Shown piece by piece: positions 16,174 to 24,587 of a stretch of DNA of 64,000 bases. The stretch's first letter is position 1, and every line of letters begins with the position of its first letter. A model generated the notes under the pieces. The model saw only the letters and a program-made list of their open reading frames with translations. It did no database searches and was not told where the DNA came from. This DNA is from an uncultured Dokdonia sp. (lineage in GTDB: Bacteria; Bacteroidota; Bacteroidia; Flavobacteriales; Flavobacteriaceae): contig CAJXSW010000001.1 of assembly GCA_913060645.1 (NCBI GenBank), forward strand, positions 1 through 64,000, written 5' to 3'. Both the position numbers and the translations under genes were made by a program.

Positions 16174-17220
16174 ATGAAAAAAGTACTTTTAATAGAGGAT
16201 GATATGGCGCTGCGTGAGAATACAGCAGAACTTCTAGAGCTTTCTAACTATGAGGTTACGACGGCTCCTAATGGTCGCATAGGTATTGACCTAGCTATAG
16301 CAAACCCACCACAAATAGTAGTTTGCGATATCATGATGCCAGAGGTAGATGGTTATGGAGTGCTAGAAGCACTATCTAGCAACCCTAGCACAAGTCATAT
16401 TCCATTTATTTTTCTTTCGGCTAAGACAGAGCACAAGGAAATTAGAAAAGGAATGGATATGGGAGCAGATGATTATCTTACAAAACCTTTTGAAGAAGAA
16501 GAACTTATAAGTGCCATAGAAAGTAGAATTGCAAAGGCAACGATACTTAATAACATATTAAAAGAAGAACCAGTAGCAAAGGAGGAGGACTCACTGCGTA
16601 GTCTCAATGAGCTTAAAAATTTTTTTGATGACGAGGGTGGAGAGTTAAGCTTTAATAAAGGCGCATTAATCTATAAGGAAGGAGAACATTCTAACATGAT
16701 TTACCTCATCCTCAAAGGTGTGGTAAAAACACATAAGATGGATGAAAGTGGAAAGGAACTTATCACCGGACTTTTAAAAGCGGATGATTTTCTTGGTTTT
16801 ACCTCATTTATTGAAAACATAGCTTACCTCGAGTCTGCTACGGCTATAGAAGATACCGTTGTCGTGGGAGTGAGTAAAAACGAACTAAAAGAAGTGCTTG
16901 AGAAAAGTAAGAATGTATCCTTAGAGTTAATGGAACTTCTCACAGATAACCTTGCAGAGATTAAAGGACAATTATTACAAATGGCATACAGCTCTGTGCG
17001 CAAAAAGACAGCGCAAACCATTTTACAGTTTGCTGTAATTCTTAATAAAAAGCCAGAAGAAGGAATTAAAATTGCACGTAATGATCTAGCAAGTGTAGCA
17101 GGTATCGCTACAGAAAGTTTAATAAGAACACTATCTGGTTTTAAAAAAGAAGGTCTTATTGAAATAGAAGGACGCAACATCAGGTTGATTGATGTGGAAG
17201 GACTTGAGATGATAGACTAA
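16174..17220 (+). CDS. response regulator fused to a CRP/FNR transcription factor
   Basis: A 348-residue fusion. The receiver domain is residues 1-120, with phospho-acceptor Asp52 (CDIMMPEVDG), acidic pocket E8/D9/D10 and Lys104. A cyclic-nucleotide-binding-type domain runs about 145-265, and a Crp-type winged helix about 285-345 with the recognition helix in GIATESLIRTLSGFKKEGL, keeping the Glu and Arg that read TGA half-sites. The protein has a single Cys, so it cannot hold an FNR-type Fe-S cluster. Phosphorylation by the adjacent kinase is the likely input. It is the best candidate to bind the TGAY-N4-RTCA boxes around it. Confidence 0.93.
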   Translation: MKKVLLIEDDMALRENTAELLELSNYEVTTAPNGRIGIDLAIANPPQIVVCDIMMPEVDGYGVLEALSSNPSTSHIPFIFLSAKTEHKEIRKGMDMGADDYLTKPFEEEELISAIESRIAKATILNNILKEEPVAKEEDSLRSLNELKNFFDDEGGELSFNKGALIYKEGEHSNMIYLILKGVVKTHKMDESGKELITGLLKADDFLGFTSFIENIAYLESATAIEDTVVVGVSKNELKEVLEKSKNVSLELMELLTDNLAEIKGQLLQMAYSSVRKKTAQTILQFAVILNKKPEEGIKIARNDLASVAGIATESLIRTLSGFKKEGLIEIEGRNIRLIDVEGLEMID

Positions 17221-17231
17221 ATCGTGTAAAC

Positions 17232-17274
17232 TGACTTTTGTCATATTTTATGGCTCAACAGTAAAATACATTTG
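17232..17274 (+). promoter_or_regulatory. CRP/FNR-type box plus -10, for usp at 17295
   Basis: Box TGACTTTTGTCA at 17232-17243. The -10 box TACATTTG at 17267-17274 has exact standard spacing. The box starts only 12 bases after the regulator's stop codon. Confidence 0.87.
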
Positions 17275-17294
17275 TGCTATTATATATAGTACTC

Positions 17295-18101
17295 ATGAAG
17301 CATATTCTTATACCTGTAGATTTTTCAAGCCAGTCATGGAACACAGCCTTATGTGCAATAAATTTATATAAAAGTCCGAGAGTTCGCTTTTATCTTTTCT
17401 TTTCTGAAGAGCTTGATTACAGCACAGATAGAGAGGCAACTATTTGCGAACCTCCCACACAGCAACTTACTTCTTGGATAAAGAAATTAGACAAAGTAAT
17501 AGCTGGAGGACAAACTATTGAACCCCTCAGATGGAAAAGTGATTTTATAGGTGGTATGCGTAAAGCAGTTGCAGATAATCACATAGATCTCATTGTGATG
17601 AGTACTAGCTACCCAAATATATTTTGTGATGTACTCAAAGGAAGTCATGTGCGAGAAGTAATCACACGTTTAAAATGCCCTGTACTTATCGTGCCTAGAG
17701 AGTTTCACTGTAAAAGTCCAGAGCAGGTAGTTTTAATAACAGATTATAATTTTAACCATAGGGCAGAGCCCACTTCTGTGATTAATAATTTTATAAAGCG
17801 CACAAGTGCACACCTCAATATTCTACAATTATCAAAAACAGGTAATGCGCTTAGTGAAACACAGCAAACCAATAAAACGTTCCTGCAGACTTCTTTTCAT
17901 GACATACCACATAGTTTTCATTTTGTAATGGAAAGAACAATGGATGAGGCTTTGCAATTTTTTGTAGATGTGCAGCAGGTAGATCTGGTAGTTTTATTTG
18001 CAAAAAATATAAACCTGTCTGAGAATGTGCTTTTTTCTCCAGCCCTTTCAGAAGAGAAAGATTATCACAAAAACATCCCGTTTCTCATAGTACACGAATA
18101 A
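17295..18101 (+). CDS. tandem universal stress protein (Usp) 3
   Basis: A 268-residue two-domain Usp protein starting MKHILIPVDFSSQSW. Domain 1 has lost the canonical first Gly residues of the ATP loop (MSTSYPNIFCDVLKGSH), and domain 2 is strongly degenerate, so nucleotide binding is doubtful. The ATG at 17295 is chosen over the TTG at 17274 because that codon falls in the -10 box. It is the first of six Usp genes in a row and lies directly after the receiver-CRP regulator. Confidence 0.88.
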   Translation: MKHILIPVDFSSQSWNTALCAINLYKSPRVRFYLFFSEELDYSTDREATICEPPTQQLTSWIKKLDKVIAGGQTIEPLRWKSDFIGGMRKAVADNHIDLIVMSTSYPNIFCDVLKGSHVREVITRLKCPVLIVPREFHCKSPEQVVLITDYNFNHRAEPTSVINNFIKRTSAHLNILQLSKTGNALSETQQTNKTFLQTSFHDIPHSFHFVMERTMDEALQFFVDVQQVDLVVLFAKNINLSENVLFSPALSEEKDYHKNIPFLIVHE

Positions 18102-18110
18102 CTGGCGAGC

Positions 18111-18153
18111 TGATAAAAGTCATAGTTTACAGAGTGTTAAGTTTCTAGTTTTG
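18111..18153 (+). promoter_or_regulatory. CRP/FNR-type box plus -10, for the usp 4-5-6 operon
   Basis: Box TGATAAAAGTCA at 18111-18122, followed by TAG. The -10 box TAGTTTTG is at 18146-18153. Confidence 0.87.
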
Positions 18154-18176
18154 AGTATCAATAAACACTTGCTACT

Positions 18177-19022
18177 ATGAGAGTTATCATCATACCCACA
18201 GATTTTTCAGAAAATGCTTTTAATGCACTTCGCTGTGCGCAACAGTATTTTAAATATGAAAAAAGTAAATTCATATTAGTTCATACCTATGCAGATGAAG
18301 TTTATGAGAATAAAGAGGTTCTCTCAAGAGATATTCTAGAAGAATATAAAGCAGTTAAACATAAAGAAACAGAAGCATCTCTTGCCTTAGTCTTAGAGCG
18401 AGCTATGGGTCTAGAGCCTAATCCGAGACATGAGGTGGAATCTCATGCGATATTTGGAACCTTAGTTGATGAGGTTAATAGTCTCGTAAACAGCGAGAAT
18501 GCAGATCTTGTGATAATGGGGTCTCAAGGAAAGACAGCAGATCGTAATATCACGTATGGCAGCAATACCCTACAAGTAGTAAAATATGTGAAATGCCCAG
18601 TATTAGGAATTCCTATAGGGTACAATTATGAGCGACCAGAGCGTATTTTATTCCCATCGGAATTGTTGATTCCTTATAAAAATAGAGAGTTAAAGCTCAT
18701 AAGCTGTATGGCAAAGAGCTTTCGATCTGATTTGCACTTATTATATATCTCAAACTTTGATAGATTATCCCTTAGACAAGAAGATGTCAAGAGTGGTTGG
18801 GAATACCGCTTTCGCGAAAGCGAACAAACCTACACACGTCATGACGAAGGAGATATAGCTCAAATTATAAATGAGCATATAAGTAGTAATAAGATTGACA
18901 TGGTGGTGCTAGTAAACTCAAAGCACACTTACATGGAAACATTGTTATATACATCGACCATTGATACAGTAGGTCTTAATACCAAAATCCCATTTTTAAT
19001 TTTACAGAATCTCTCACGCTAA
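18177..19022 (+). CDS. tandem universal stress protein (Usp) 4
   Basis: A 281-residue two-domain Usp. Domain 1 opens MRVIIIPTDFSENAF and keeps a recognisable ATP loop, GSQGKTA...GSNT; domain 2 is degenerate. A palindromic repeat is carried in frame in domain 2, read here as RFRES instead of the usual AFAKA. It is the first gene of a three-gene operon with 11-base and 1-base junctions. Confidence 0.92.
   Translation: MRVIIIPTDFSENAFNALRCAQQYFKYEKSKFILVHTYADEVYENKEVLSRDILEEYKAVKHKETEASLALVLERAMGLEPNPRHEVESHAIFGTLVDEVNSLVNSENADLVIMGSQGKTADRNITYGSNTLQVVKYVKCPVLGIPIGYNYERPERILFPSELLIPYKNRELKLISCMAKSFRSDLHLLYISNFDRLSLRQEDVKSGWEYRFRESEQTYTRHDEGDIAQIINEHISSNKIDMVVLVNSKHTYMETLLYTSTIDTVGLNTKIPFLILQNLSR
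18807..18822. repeat. 16-bp palindrome, copy 6 (coding)
   Basis: Perfect copy in Usp 4, read in the RFRES frame. Confidence 0.95.
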
Positions 19023-19033
19023 ACCATCACTTT

Positions 19034-19891
19034 ATGAAACATATATTAATACCTACAGACTTTTCTAATGCATCATATAACGCACTTGAGTATGCAGTGC
19101 AGTTATTTATAAACGATGCATGTACTTTTTATGTGTTGAATACGTACACACCTGTTGCTTTATACACAAGCACTATTTACGATAATCATACAGCGCTTAA
19201 TATAGACTTAGGTGAGATTTATAAAAACAACTCTTTAGAGCGACTCGAGACTGTTATAGATAAAGTAAAATATGCCTACCCAAATAGTAAACATATATTT
19301 ACTCCAATAGCAAGCTATAATGTATTAACACTGGAAATAGATGAGATTGTTACAACTTCAAACATTGACGCCATCGTTATGGGAACCAGTGGAGCATCTG
19401 GACTTAAAGAAGTTTTTATAGGTTCTCAAACAATGCATGTTGTAAAAGATGCAAAAGTGCCTGTGATAGGCGTACCAGAGGGCTATACTTATAAAGCGCT
19501 CAAGGATATTCTGTTTGCTACAGATTATCGCACTGGAACCCATCAAAAGGGACTTTCACTTCTAGAGGAGCTTTGTAGAAAACATATATCTAGGCTCATT
19601 TTTTTAAACGCTTATTTTGGTCTTTCTCTAGATGAAGAACAGCTTGAAAATAAAGAGAGCCTTGATACATATTTTGAGCGTGATGCACATATAAATGAAA
19701 TAGCAGATGGCATGACTGTGCTAGAAGCGGTTGAAGATTTTCAGTCTAAGCATTCGATAGATTTACTAGTACTCGTGCACAATAAGCATAGCTTTTTTGA
19801 GAATCTATTGTTTACACCTGTTGTAAATAAGATTGTCCATCATGCAGCCCTTCCTTTTATGATTTTACCACCTGTTAATACCGCTATATAA
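19034..19891 (+). CDS. tandem universal stress protein (Usp) 5
   Basis: A 285-residue two-domain Usp. Domain 1 has an intact G-x2-G-x9-GS nucleotide motif (GTSGASG...GSQT). Domain 2 keeps the ILFATDYRTG start but not the ATP loop. Its TAA stop overlaps by one base the ATG of the next Usp gene, so the two are translationally coupled. Confidence 0.93.
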   Translation: MKHILIPTDFSNASYNALEYAVQLFINDACTFYVLNTYTPVALYTSTIYDNHTALNIDLGEIYKNNSLERLETVIDKVKYAYPNSKHIFTPIASYNVLTLEIDEIVTTSNIDAIVMGTSGASGLKEVFIGSQTMHVVKDAKVPVIGVPEGYTYKALKDILFATDYRTGTHQKGLSLLEELCRKHISRLIFLNAYFGLSLDEEQLENKESLDTYFERDAHINEIADGMTVLEAVEDFQSKHSIDLLVLVHNKHSFFENLLFTPVVNKIVHHAALPFMILPPVNTAI

Positions 19892-20736
19892 TGATACGTG
19901 TTTTAGTACCTACAGATTTCTCTAAGCATGCATTAGATGCATTCACTTATGGGCAGCAGCTTTTTAAAGGAGAAAAAGTGACGTTTACATTATATCATGC
20001 TTATGAGCCATCTGCATTACAATTATTAGGAAATAAAAGTCCGCTCGCACTTTCTAAGATCTATAGGGATTTAAAAGACGAGTCAGAAGTGCGCTTATCT
20101 GTATTTCTATCAGAAATTCTAAGTAAAGATAAGAGTACGACTTTCTTTTACAAAACGGCAAGCTATTCTGGCCACCTTAAGGATGGTATTGCAGCGCTAG
20201 AGGAAAACGCTTATGATTATATATTGATGGGAACAAAAGGAGCAACGGGACTTAAAGAAGTTTTTATGGGTAGTATGACCCATAGCATAGTAGCACTTCA
20301 CAAAAAAATACCGCTACTTGTCATTCCAGAAAATGCTGTATTTAATGATCCAGACAGCATAGGCTTTGCAACAGATTTTGCAAGAGCGTATAACCATGAG
20401 GATTTACAACCACTTATCGTGCTTACTAAGTTATGGAAAGCAACGGTGCGCATGGTAGAGGTATATGAAAAACCAGAGATAACTCAAGTAAAAAAAGATC
20501 ATTTACAACAACTAGAAGACTTACTTTCAGGGGTAGATTATCGATTTCATACAGTCCCTGAGTTTTCATCATTAGAAAATTGTATAAATGTGTTTGATGA
20601 TGAACTCAACATAGATTTACTTGTGATGATTGATTATCCTAAAACATTTTTTGAAAGTCTCATGCGCGAGCCTGTTGTTAAGAAGATGACATTCCACACT
20701 ACACTACCATTTCTTATACTTCCGAGCCATAACTGA
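19891..20736 (+). CDS. tandem universal stress protein (Usp) 6
   Basis: A 281-residue two-domain Usp with an intact domain 1 nucleotide motif (GTKGATG...GSMT) and a degenerate domain 2. It is the last gene of the usp 4-5-6 operon; the next Usp gene begins behind its own CRP/FNR-type promoter. Paralogue-level similarity to Usp 5 and 7 indicates expansion by tandem duplication. Confidence 0.93.
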   Translation: MIRVLVPTDFSKHALDAFTYGQQLFKGEKVTFTLYHAYEPSALQLLGNKSPLALSKIYRDLKDESEVRLSVFLSEILSKDKSTTFFYKTASYSGHLKDGIAALEENAYDYILMGTKGATGLKEVFMGSMTHSIVALHKKIPLLVIPENAVFNDPDSIGFATDFARAYNHEDLQPLIVLTKLWKATVRMVEVYEKPEITQVKKDHLQQLEDLLSGVDYRFHTVPEFSSLENCINVFDDELNIDLLVMIDYPKTFFESLMREPVVKKMTFHTTLPFLILPSHN

Positions 20737-20776
20737 TTATTGTCATAGAATAAGAGTGTATCTCTCACTAGTTTAG
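20734..20776 (+). promoter_or_regulatory. CRP/FNR-type box plus -10, for usp at 20796
   Basis: Box TGATTATTGTCA at 20734-20745, followed by TAG. Its first three bases are the TGA stop codon of Usp 6. The -10 box TAGTTTAG is at 20769-20776. Confidence 0.83.
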
Positions 20777-20795
20777 AGGTATAAAACTTATTACA

Positions 20796-21644
20796 ATGGC
20801 ACACATACTAGTACCCACAGATTTTTCTAAGAACGCTTACAACGCATTATTTTATGCAACTAGATTGTATCCTAATGAGGAATGTATAATAACGCTAGTA
20901 CACTCTTTTGAAAATTTATTTTCCACCAATACTAGTCGTATAGATATAGGTAGAAATGAGCAATTATATGATGAGTTAGAACGTGCAGCTTTTGATAAGC
21001 TTGATACGTTGAAGCATGAAATAACTCTTGATAGTGAGGGCATTTCTCTTGTTATTGATATGGTAACGAGCGCACAGCCTTTATACAAAATAGTAAATAA
21101 GCTTATCATAAATACAAACGTAGATGTAGTGGTGATGGGAACTAAAGGCTCTTCAGGAATGCGAGAAGTATTTCTAGGAAGCCAAACGGTAAAACTAATT
21201 AAGAAAATAAAGCCTGTGCCAGTGTTTGTAGTGCCTCAAAGCGCCACTTTTCAAGCGCCTACAAAGGTTGCTTATGCTACAGATCTTAAAATTGACTATG
21301 CTCAGTATCCACTAGAGATTATAAAGGAAATCATAAGAATACATAAATCTAAGTTGTACATCACACATATTTATAATCAAATGAGCCCAGGTCAAACTGT
21401 GGAGACTAATTATAGAAAACTCAAGCACAAACTAGAAGATGTCTCTTATACTACTCACTGGCTGTCTAGTATCACTAAGATGGAAGATGCACTAGGTGTT
21501 TTTATTAATGAACATGATATCAATTTACTAGTGTTGATGTACCACAAAAGCGGCTTTTTAAAGAAACTCTTTAATAAATCGTTTGTAGATAAATTAAGCT
21601 TTCACTCAGAAATACCTCTACTTATATTACCAGAATCATTCTGA
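20796..21644 (+). CDS. tandem universal stress protein (Usp) 7
   Basis: A 282-residue two-domain Usp. Domain 1 has an intact GTKGSSG...GSQT nucleotide motif; domain 2 is degenerate. It is a single-gene unit between two CRP/FNR-type promoters; the following box starts inside its stop codon. Confidence 0.93.
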   Translation: MAHILVPTDFSKNAYNALFYATRLYPNEECIITLVHSFENLFSTNTSRIDIGRNEQLYDELERAAFDKLDTLKHEITLDSEGISLVIDMVTSAQPLYKIVNKLIINTNVDVVVMGTKGSSGMREVFLGSQTVKLIKKIKPVPVFVVPQSATFQAPTKVAYATDLKIDYAQYPLEIIKEIIRIHKSKLYITHIYNQMSPGQTVETNYRKLKHKLEDVSYTTHWLSSITKMEDALGVFINEHDINLLVLMYHKSGFLKKLFNKSFVDKLSFHSEIPLLILPESF

Positions 21645-21684
21645 TATATATCATAGTTAATACAATAGTACTCCCGTATTTTTA
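21642..21684 (+). promoter_or_regulatory. CRP/FNR-type box plus -10, for usp at 21708
   Basis: Box TGATATATATCA at 21642-21653, followed by TAG, again overlapping the preceding stop codon. The -10 box TATTTTTA is at 21677-21684. Confidence 0.83.
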
Positions 21685-21707
21685 ATTAATAATCAAACAC
21701 TTACACG

Positions 21708-22559
21708 ATGAAAAAGAAGATTCTAATACCTACAGATTTCTCAAAAAATGCTTGGAACGCGCTCACCTATGCAGCCGATCTTTTTAAGCATGAAGAATGT
21801 TCTTTCATTGTTCTCAATACCTATAGAACTAAAGGTTACAACTTAGGCGATTTGATGGTTCCAGAACCTGGAACACCATCGTATGAAAGTGCAAAAACGG
21901 CATCAGAGAAGCACATGGACAAGCTGGTGAGTATGATAGAATTCAGGGATACTAATCCTAAGCATGAGTATGAAATCATCACAAAGTTTGGTGGTCTTAT
22001 GGAGGTGATGGAAGCTATCATTGAGCAACGAGACATAGAGTTAGTGGTGATGGGTACTAAAGGAGCAAGTAATAGTAGGGGAGCTCTTTTTGGTACAAGT
22101 ACCATTCTCGCAATGGAAAAACTACGCAATTGCCCTGTGATGGGAGTGCCTCTCGATGTACGAGTAGCCAGTCTCAAAGAGATTGTAATGCCTACAGGAT
22201 ATAAAACTCATTATAAACGCAAAGAGCTCAGCAATCTCACAACAATTGCAAACCTTCAAGACGCAAATATCTGTGTGCTTTATGTAAATCCAGATGAAGA
22301 ACTGAGTAAACAACAAGAAGCAAATAAGGAGTTGCTTGCAGAGTGTCTAGAAGATGCATCCTTTAGTTTCCACCATCTGAGTGGAGTGGATGCTACTATT
22401 GGTGTGAGAAATTTTGTAGAGAGTCGTGATAGCGATATGGTTGCTATCATTAATAGAAAGCATGCCTTTTTTGGGAGTGTTTTTACCACACCTATGATCA
22501 AGGAGCTCGGTATGTTCAGCAAAGTGCCATTATTAGTAATGCATGATTTACGCAATTAA
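21708..22559 (+). CDS. tandem universal stress protein (Usp) 8
   Basis: A 283-residue two-domain Usp. Domain 1 opens MKKKILIPTDFSKNAW and has a modified ATP loop (GTKGASNSRGALFGTST), with the second Gly lost. It is the last member of the array and is followed by a palindromic repeat that marks the end of this unit. Confidence 0.92.
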   Translation: MKKKILIPTDFSKNAWNALTYAADLFKHEECSFIVLNTYRTKGYNLGDLMVPEPGTPSYESAKTASEKHMDKLVSMIEFRDTNPKHEYEIITKFGGLMEVMEAIIEQRDIELVVMGTKGASNSRGALFGTSTILAMEKLRNCPVMGVPLDVRVASLKEIVMPTGYKTHYKRKELSNLTTIANLQDANICVLYVNPDEELSKQQEANKELLAECLEDASFSFHHLSGVDATIGVRNFVESRDSDMVAIINRKHAFFGSVFTTPMIKELGMFSKVPLLVMHDLRN

Positions 22560-22573
22560 TGGTGTGATGGATA

Positions 22574-22589
22574 CGCTTTCGCGAAAGCG
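22574..22589. repeat. 16-bp palindrome, copy 7 (intergenic)
   Basis: Perfect copy 15 bases after the Usp 8 stop codon; may also act as a 3'-end hairpin, though no T run follows. Confidence 0.95.
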
Positions 22590-22655
22590 TAATTGCACTA
22601 TTTAGAAAACTAAGTCGCTGTAAAATAAATTGATAACATAAACCCAGCTTTACTC

Positions 22656-23495
22656 GTGATTAAAAAGTCTATCCAAGTCAAAAAGTCCTCTGGTGAAAAA
22701 GTAGATTTTTCACTAGAAAAACTAAAAGCTTCTATACATCGCAGCGGCGCTGGAGAAAATGACGTAAGTCACATTCTTAATATAGTTCGCGATGAGCTTT
22801 ATCAAGGCATATCTACTAAAGAAATTTACAATAGAGCCTTTGCATTGCTCAAAAAAAAGAAATCTGTTTTTGCGTCCAAATATAAATTAAAAAAAGCCAT
22901 TTATGAATTTGGGCCTACAGGCTTTCCCTTTGAAAAATTTATAGGGCAGGTGTTAAAGCATAGTGGCTATGACACAGAAGTAGGAGTTCTTGTGGATGGA
23001 AAATGCGTACAGCATGAAGTGGATGTGGTGGCAAGTAAAGAAAACCGAACGCTTTATGTAGAGTGTAAATTTCACGGTGAAGAAGGGCGTAACTGTAATG
23101 TAAAAGTGCCGCTTTATATTCATGCGAGATACAGTGATATTATTGCTGAGACCAAAATTAAAGGAGCTATAAGTACTGAAGGATGGGTAGTTACAAACAC
23201 TCGTTTTACAAAAGATGCTATAGATTATGGAACCTGCGCAGGTCTTACTTTATTAAGTTGGGATTATCCTAAAGATAACGGACTTAAAGACCGTATAGAT
23301 AGCTTAGGATTATATCCCATTACCGTTTCTACACTTCTTACAAAACGAGAAAAAAACTTTTTACTTGGTAGAGATGTTGTGCTGTGTAAGCAATTACTAG
23401 GTGATAGTTTTTACCTCGATCATCTAGGAATTTCGGAGACTAGGAAGTCAAAAATTTTAAAGGATATTCAATTTCTGTGCAATGTAAGTGAGTAA
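22656..23495 (+). CDS. ATP-cone / restriction-endonuclease-fold protein
   Basis: A 279-residue protein from a GTG start. Residues 1-88 form an ATP-cone (the nucleotide-sensing domain of NrdR and ribonucleotide reductases: KKSSGEKVDFSLEKLKASI...). Residues 90-210 form a Mrr-type PD-(D/E)xK nuclease with D123, E136 and K138 (D-x12-E-x-K), and a helical tail follows. This architecture suggests an ATP/dATP-gated nuclease, role unknown. Unlike its neighbours it has no CRP/FNR-type box upstream. Domains are confident; the biological role is not. Confidence 0.82.
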   Translation: MIKKSIQVKKSSGEKVDFSLEKLKASIHRSGAGENDVSHILNIVRDELYQGISTKEIYNRAFALLKKKKSVFASKYKLKKAIYEFGPTGFPFEKFIGQVLKHSGYDTEVGVLVDGKCVQHEVDVVASKENRTLYVECKFHGEEGRNCNVKVPLYIHARYSDIIAETKIKGAISTEGWVVTNTRFTKDAIDYGTCAGLTLLSWDYPKDNGLKDRIDSLGLYPITVSTLLTKREKNFLLGRDVVLCKQLLGDSFYLDHLGISETRKSKILKDIQFLCNVSE

Positions 23496-23513
23496 TAAAT
23501 ACTGCTCGATAGC

Positions 23514-23556
23514 TGATAATTGTCATAGTTTAGGTAGCTCTACTGCGCTACTTTTA
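23514..23556 (+). promoter_or_regulatory. CRP/FNR-type box plus -10, for the helical protein at 23586
   Basis: Box TGATAATTGTCA at 23514-23525, followed by TAG. The -10 box TACTTTTA is at 23549-23556. Confidence 0.86.
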
Positions 23557-23585
23557 AACTAGTTAACACGTAAAACTCTTTTAGT

Positions 23586-23990
23586 ATGGAATCGACACTC
23601 CCACTCACAATAGACCAGTTTCATCAAGATGTCAAGGTCTGGAAATCTAATGTTGCACTCGCAAGCGACGAAATTCAGTTTATAGAAAATCTGACACATT
23701 CTTACGTTTTTGAACCTAGTTCACCTAATCTTTTTGAGCGTTTAGAGCATTACAAAATAGAAGTTTCTAAAATCAAAGTATTACTCAAGAGTATTGAGGT
23801 TTTACTTGTAAAACATGATGCAGAACTAAGCGGGATGCTAGAGTGCGACACCGTTTCTTGTGATGTGTTTTTTCAAGAAAAACACTTGACAATTAAAGAG
23901 CAATACAGACAATTTATTGATTCTTATAATAAAACCAAAAGTGAGATTTTTAACTACTGTGGTAATATTCTTAAGACAAAAAAGAAATAA
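23586..23990 (+). CDS. helical protein of unknown function, member A of a pair
   Basis: A 134-residue, soluble, all-helical protein with Leu/Ile/Glu/Lys-rich heptads. I do not recognise a family. It resembles the next gene product in layout: a Trp-Lys-Ser segment in helix 1, then E-x-x-F, then a Phe/Tyr-rich turn and a helix of the form EV-x-L. The two are probably old paralogues. It stands behind a CRP/FNR-type promoter and before a terminator, so it is a single-gene unit of the low-oxygen set. Confidence 0.75.
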   Translation: MESTLPLTIDQFHQDVKVWKSNVALASDEIQFIENLTHSYVFEPSSPNLFERLEHYKIEVSKIKVLLKSIEVLLVKHDAELSGMLECDTVSCDVFFQEKHLTIKEQYRQFIDSYNKTKSEIFNYCGNILKTKKK

Positions 23991-24037
23991 AGTATAAACA
24001 TATAAATCTTCATTTCAATTGGAGATTACATGAAGAG

Positions 24038-24075
24038 CCAGCTCCTGGTTAGAGGGGAATCAGGAGTGGTTTTTC
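24038..24075 (+). terminator. terminator after the helical protein A gene
   Basis: CCAGCTCCTG (24038-24047) pairs, with one bulge, with CAGGAGTGG (24061-24069), followed by TTTTT. Confidence 0.82.
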
Positions 24076-24078
24076 TTT

Positions 24079-24093
24079 GCTTTCTCGAAAGCG
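24079..24093. repeat. imperfect palindrome, copy 8 (intergenic)
   Basis: TGCTTTCTCGAAAGCG, with one central mismatch (CTCG for CGCG), between a terminator and the next gene. Confidence 0.75.
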
Positions 24094-24126
24094 TATTCTC
24101 AACAATATCAAAACCTCATAGTTATT

Positions 24127-24576
24127 ATGAAACATCCATTTTTTAATCAGTATAAGTTTAAATATCTTGAGTGGAATGATGCTCAAGCCATACATGATGT
24201 CACACTACTGTGGAAATCACAAGTGGAATTTATAGCTGTTGAGCAAGCTTTCTTAGGAGAGCTTTTAACCGAGCATACCCTGCAACTACTTTCTGAAACA
24301 AGCTTTGAATATGCAAGACATCTCGCCGTAGAGCTTGATGCTTTTGAAAAAGAAGTTCCAAAATTACTTAAACGTATTACAGAGCATTTAAACGAGGTAA
24401 AAGTCCTTATGGATGGTAAAGATGAGTTCCAGAAGGAGCGCACTTTTCAAGATGCCCATATCTTGCTAGAACTTAAAATGGGTGACTATCAAGATAAGTA
24501 CAAACTCTTAAAAGAGGAGATATTTAAAACGATGAAGTCTGTCTTTGCTAATAGCAAAAGCAAATTAATAGCTTAA
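24127..24576 (+). CDS. helical protein of unknown function, member B of a pair
   Basis: A 149-residue, soluble, all-helical protein with the same WKS-x-V...E-x-x-F-L arrangement as member A and similar helix spacing. Function unknown. No CRP/FNR-type box is visible before it. It is followed 11 bases later by a lipoprotein gene, with which it probably forms an operon. Confidence 0.72.
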   Translation: MKHPFFNQYKFKYLEWNDAQAIHDVTLLWKSQVEFIAVEQAFLGELLTEHTLQLLSETSFEYARHLAVELDAFEKEVPKLLKRITEHLNEVKVLMDGKDEFQKERTFQDAHILLELKMGDYQDKYKLLKEEIFKTMKSVFANSKSKLIA

Positions 24577-24587
24577 AACGTATTAAG

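Noticed and set aside
16174-17220. Treating the fusion as an oxygen-sensing FNR protein with an Fe-S cluster.
   Set aside because: The protein has a single Cys, in the receiver, so it cannot hold the four-Cys cluster of FNR.
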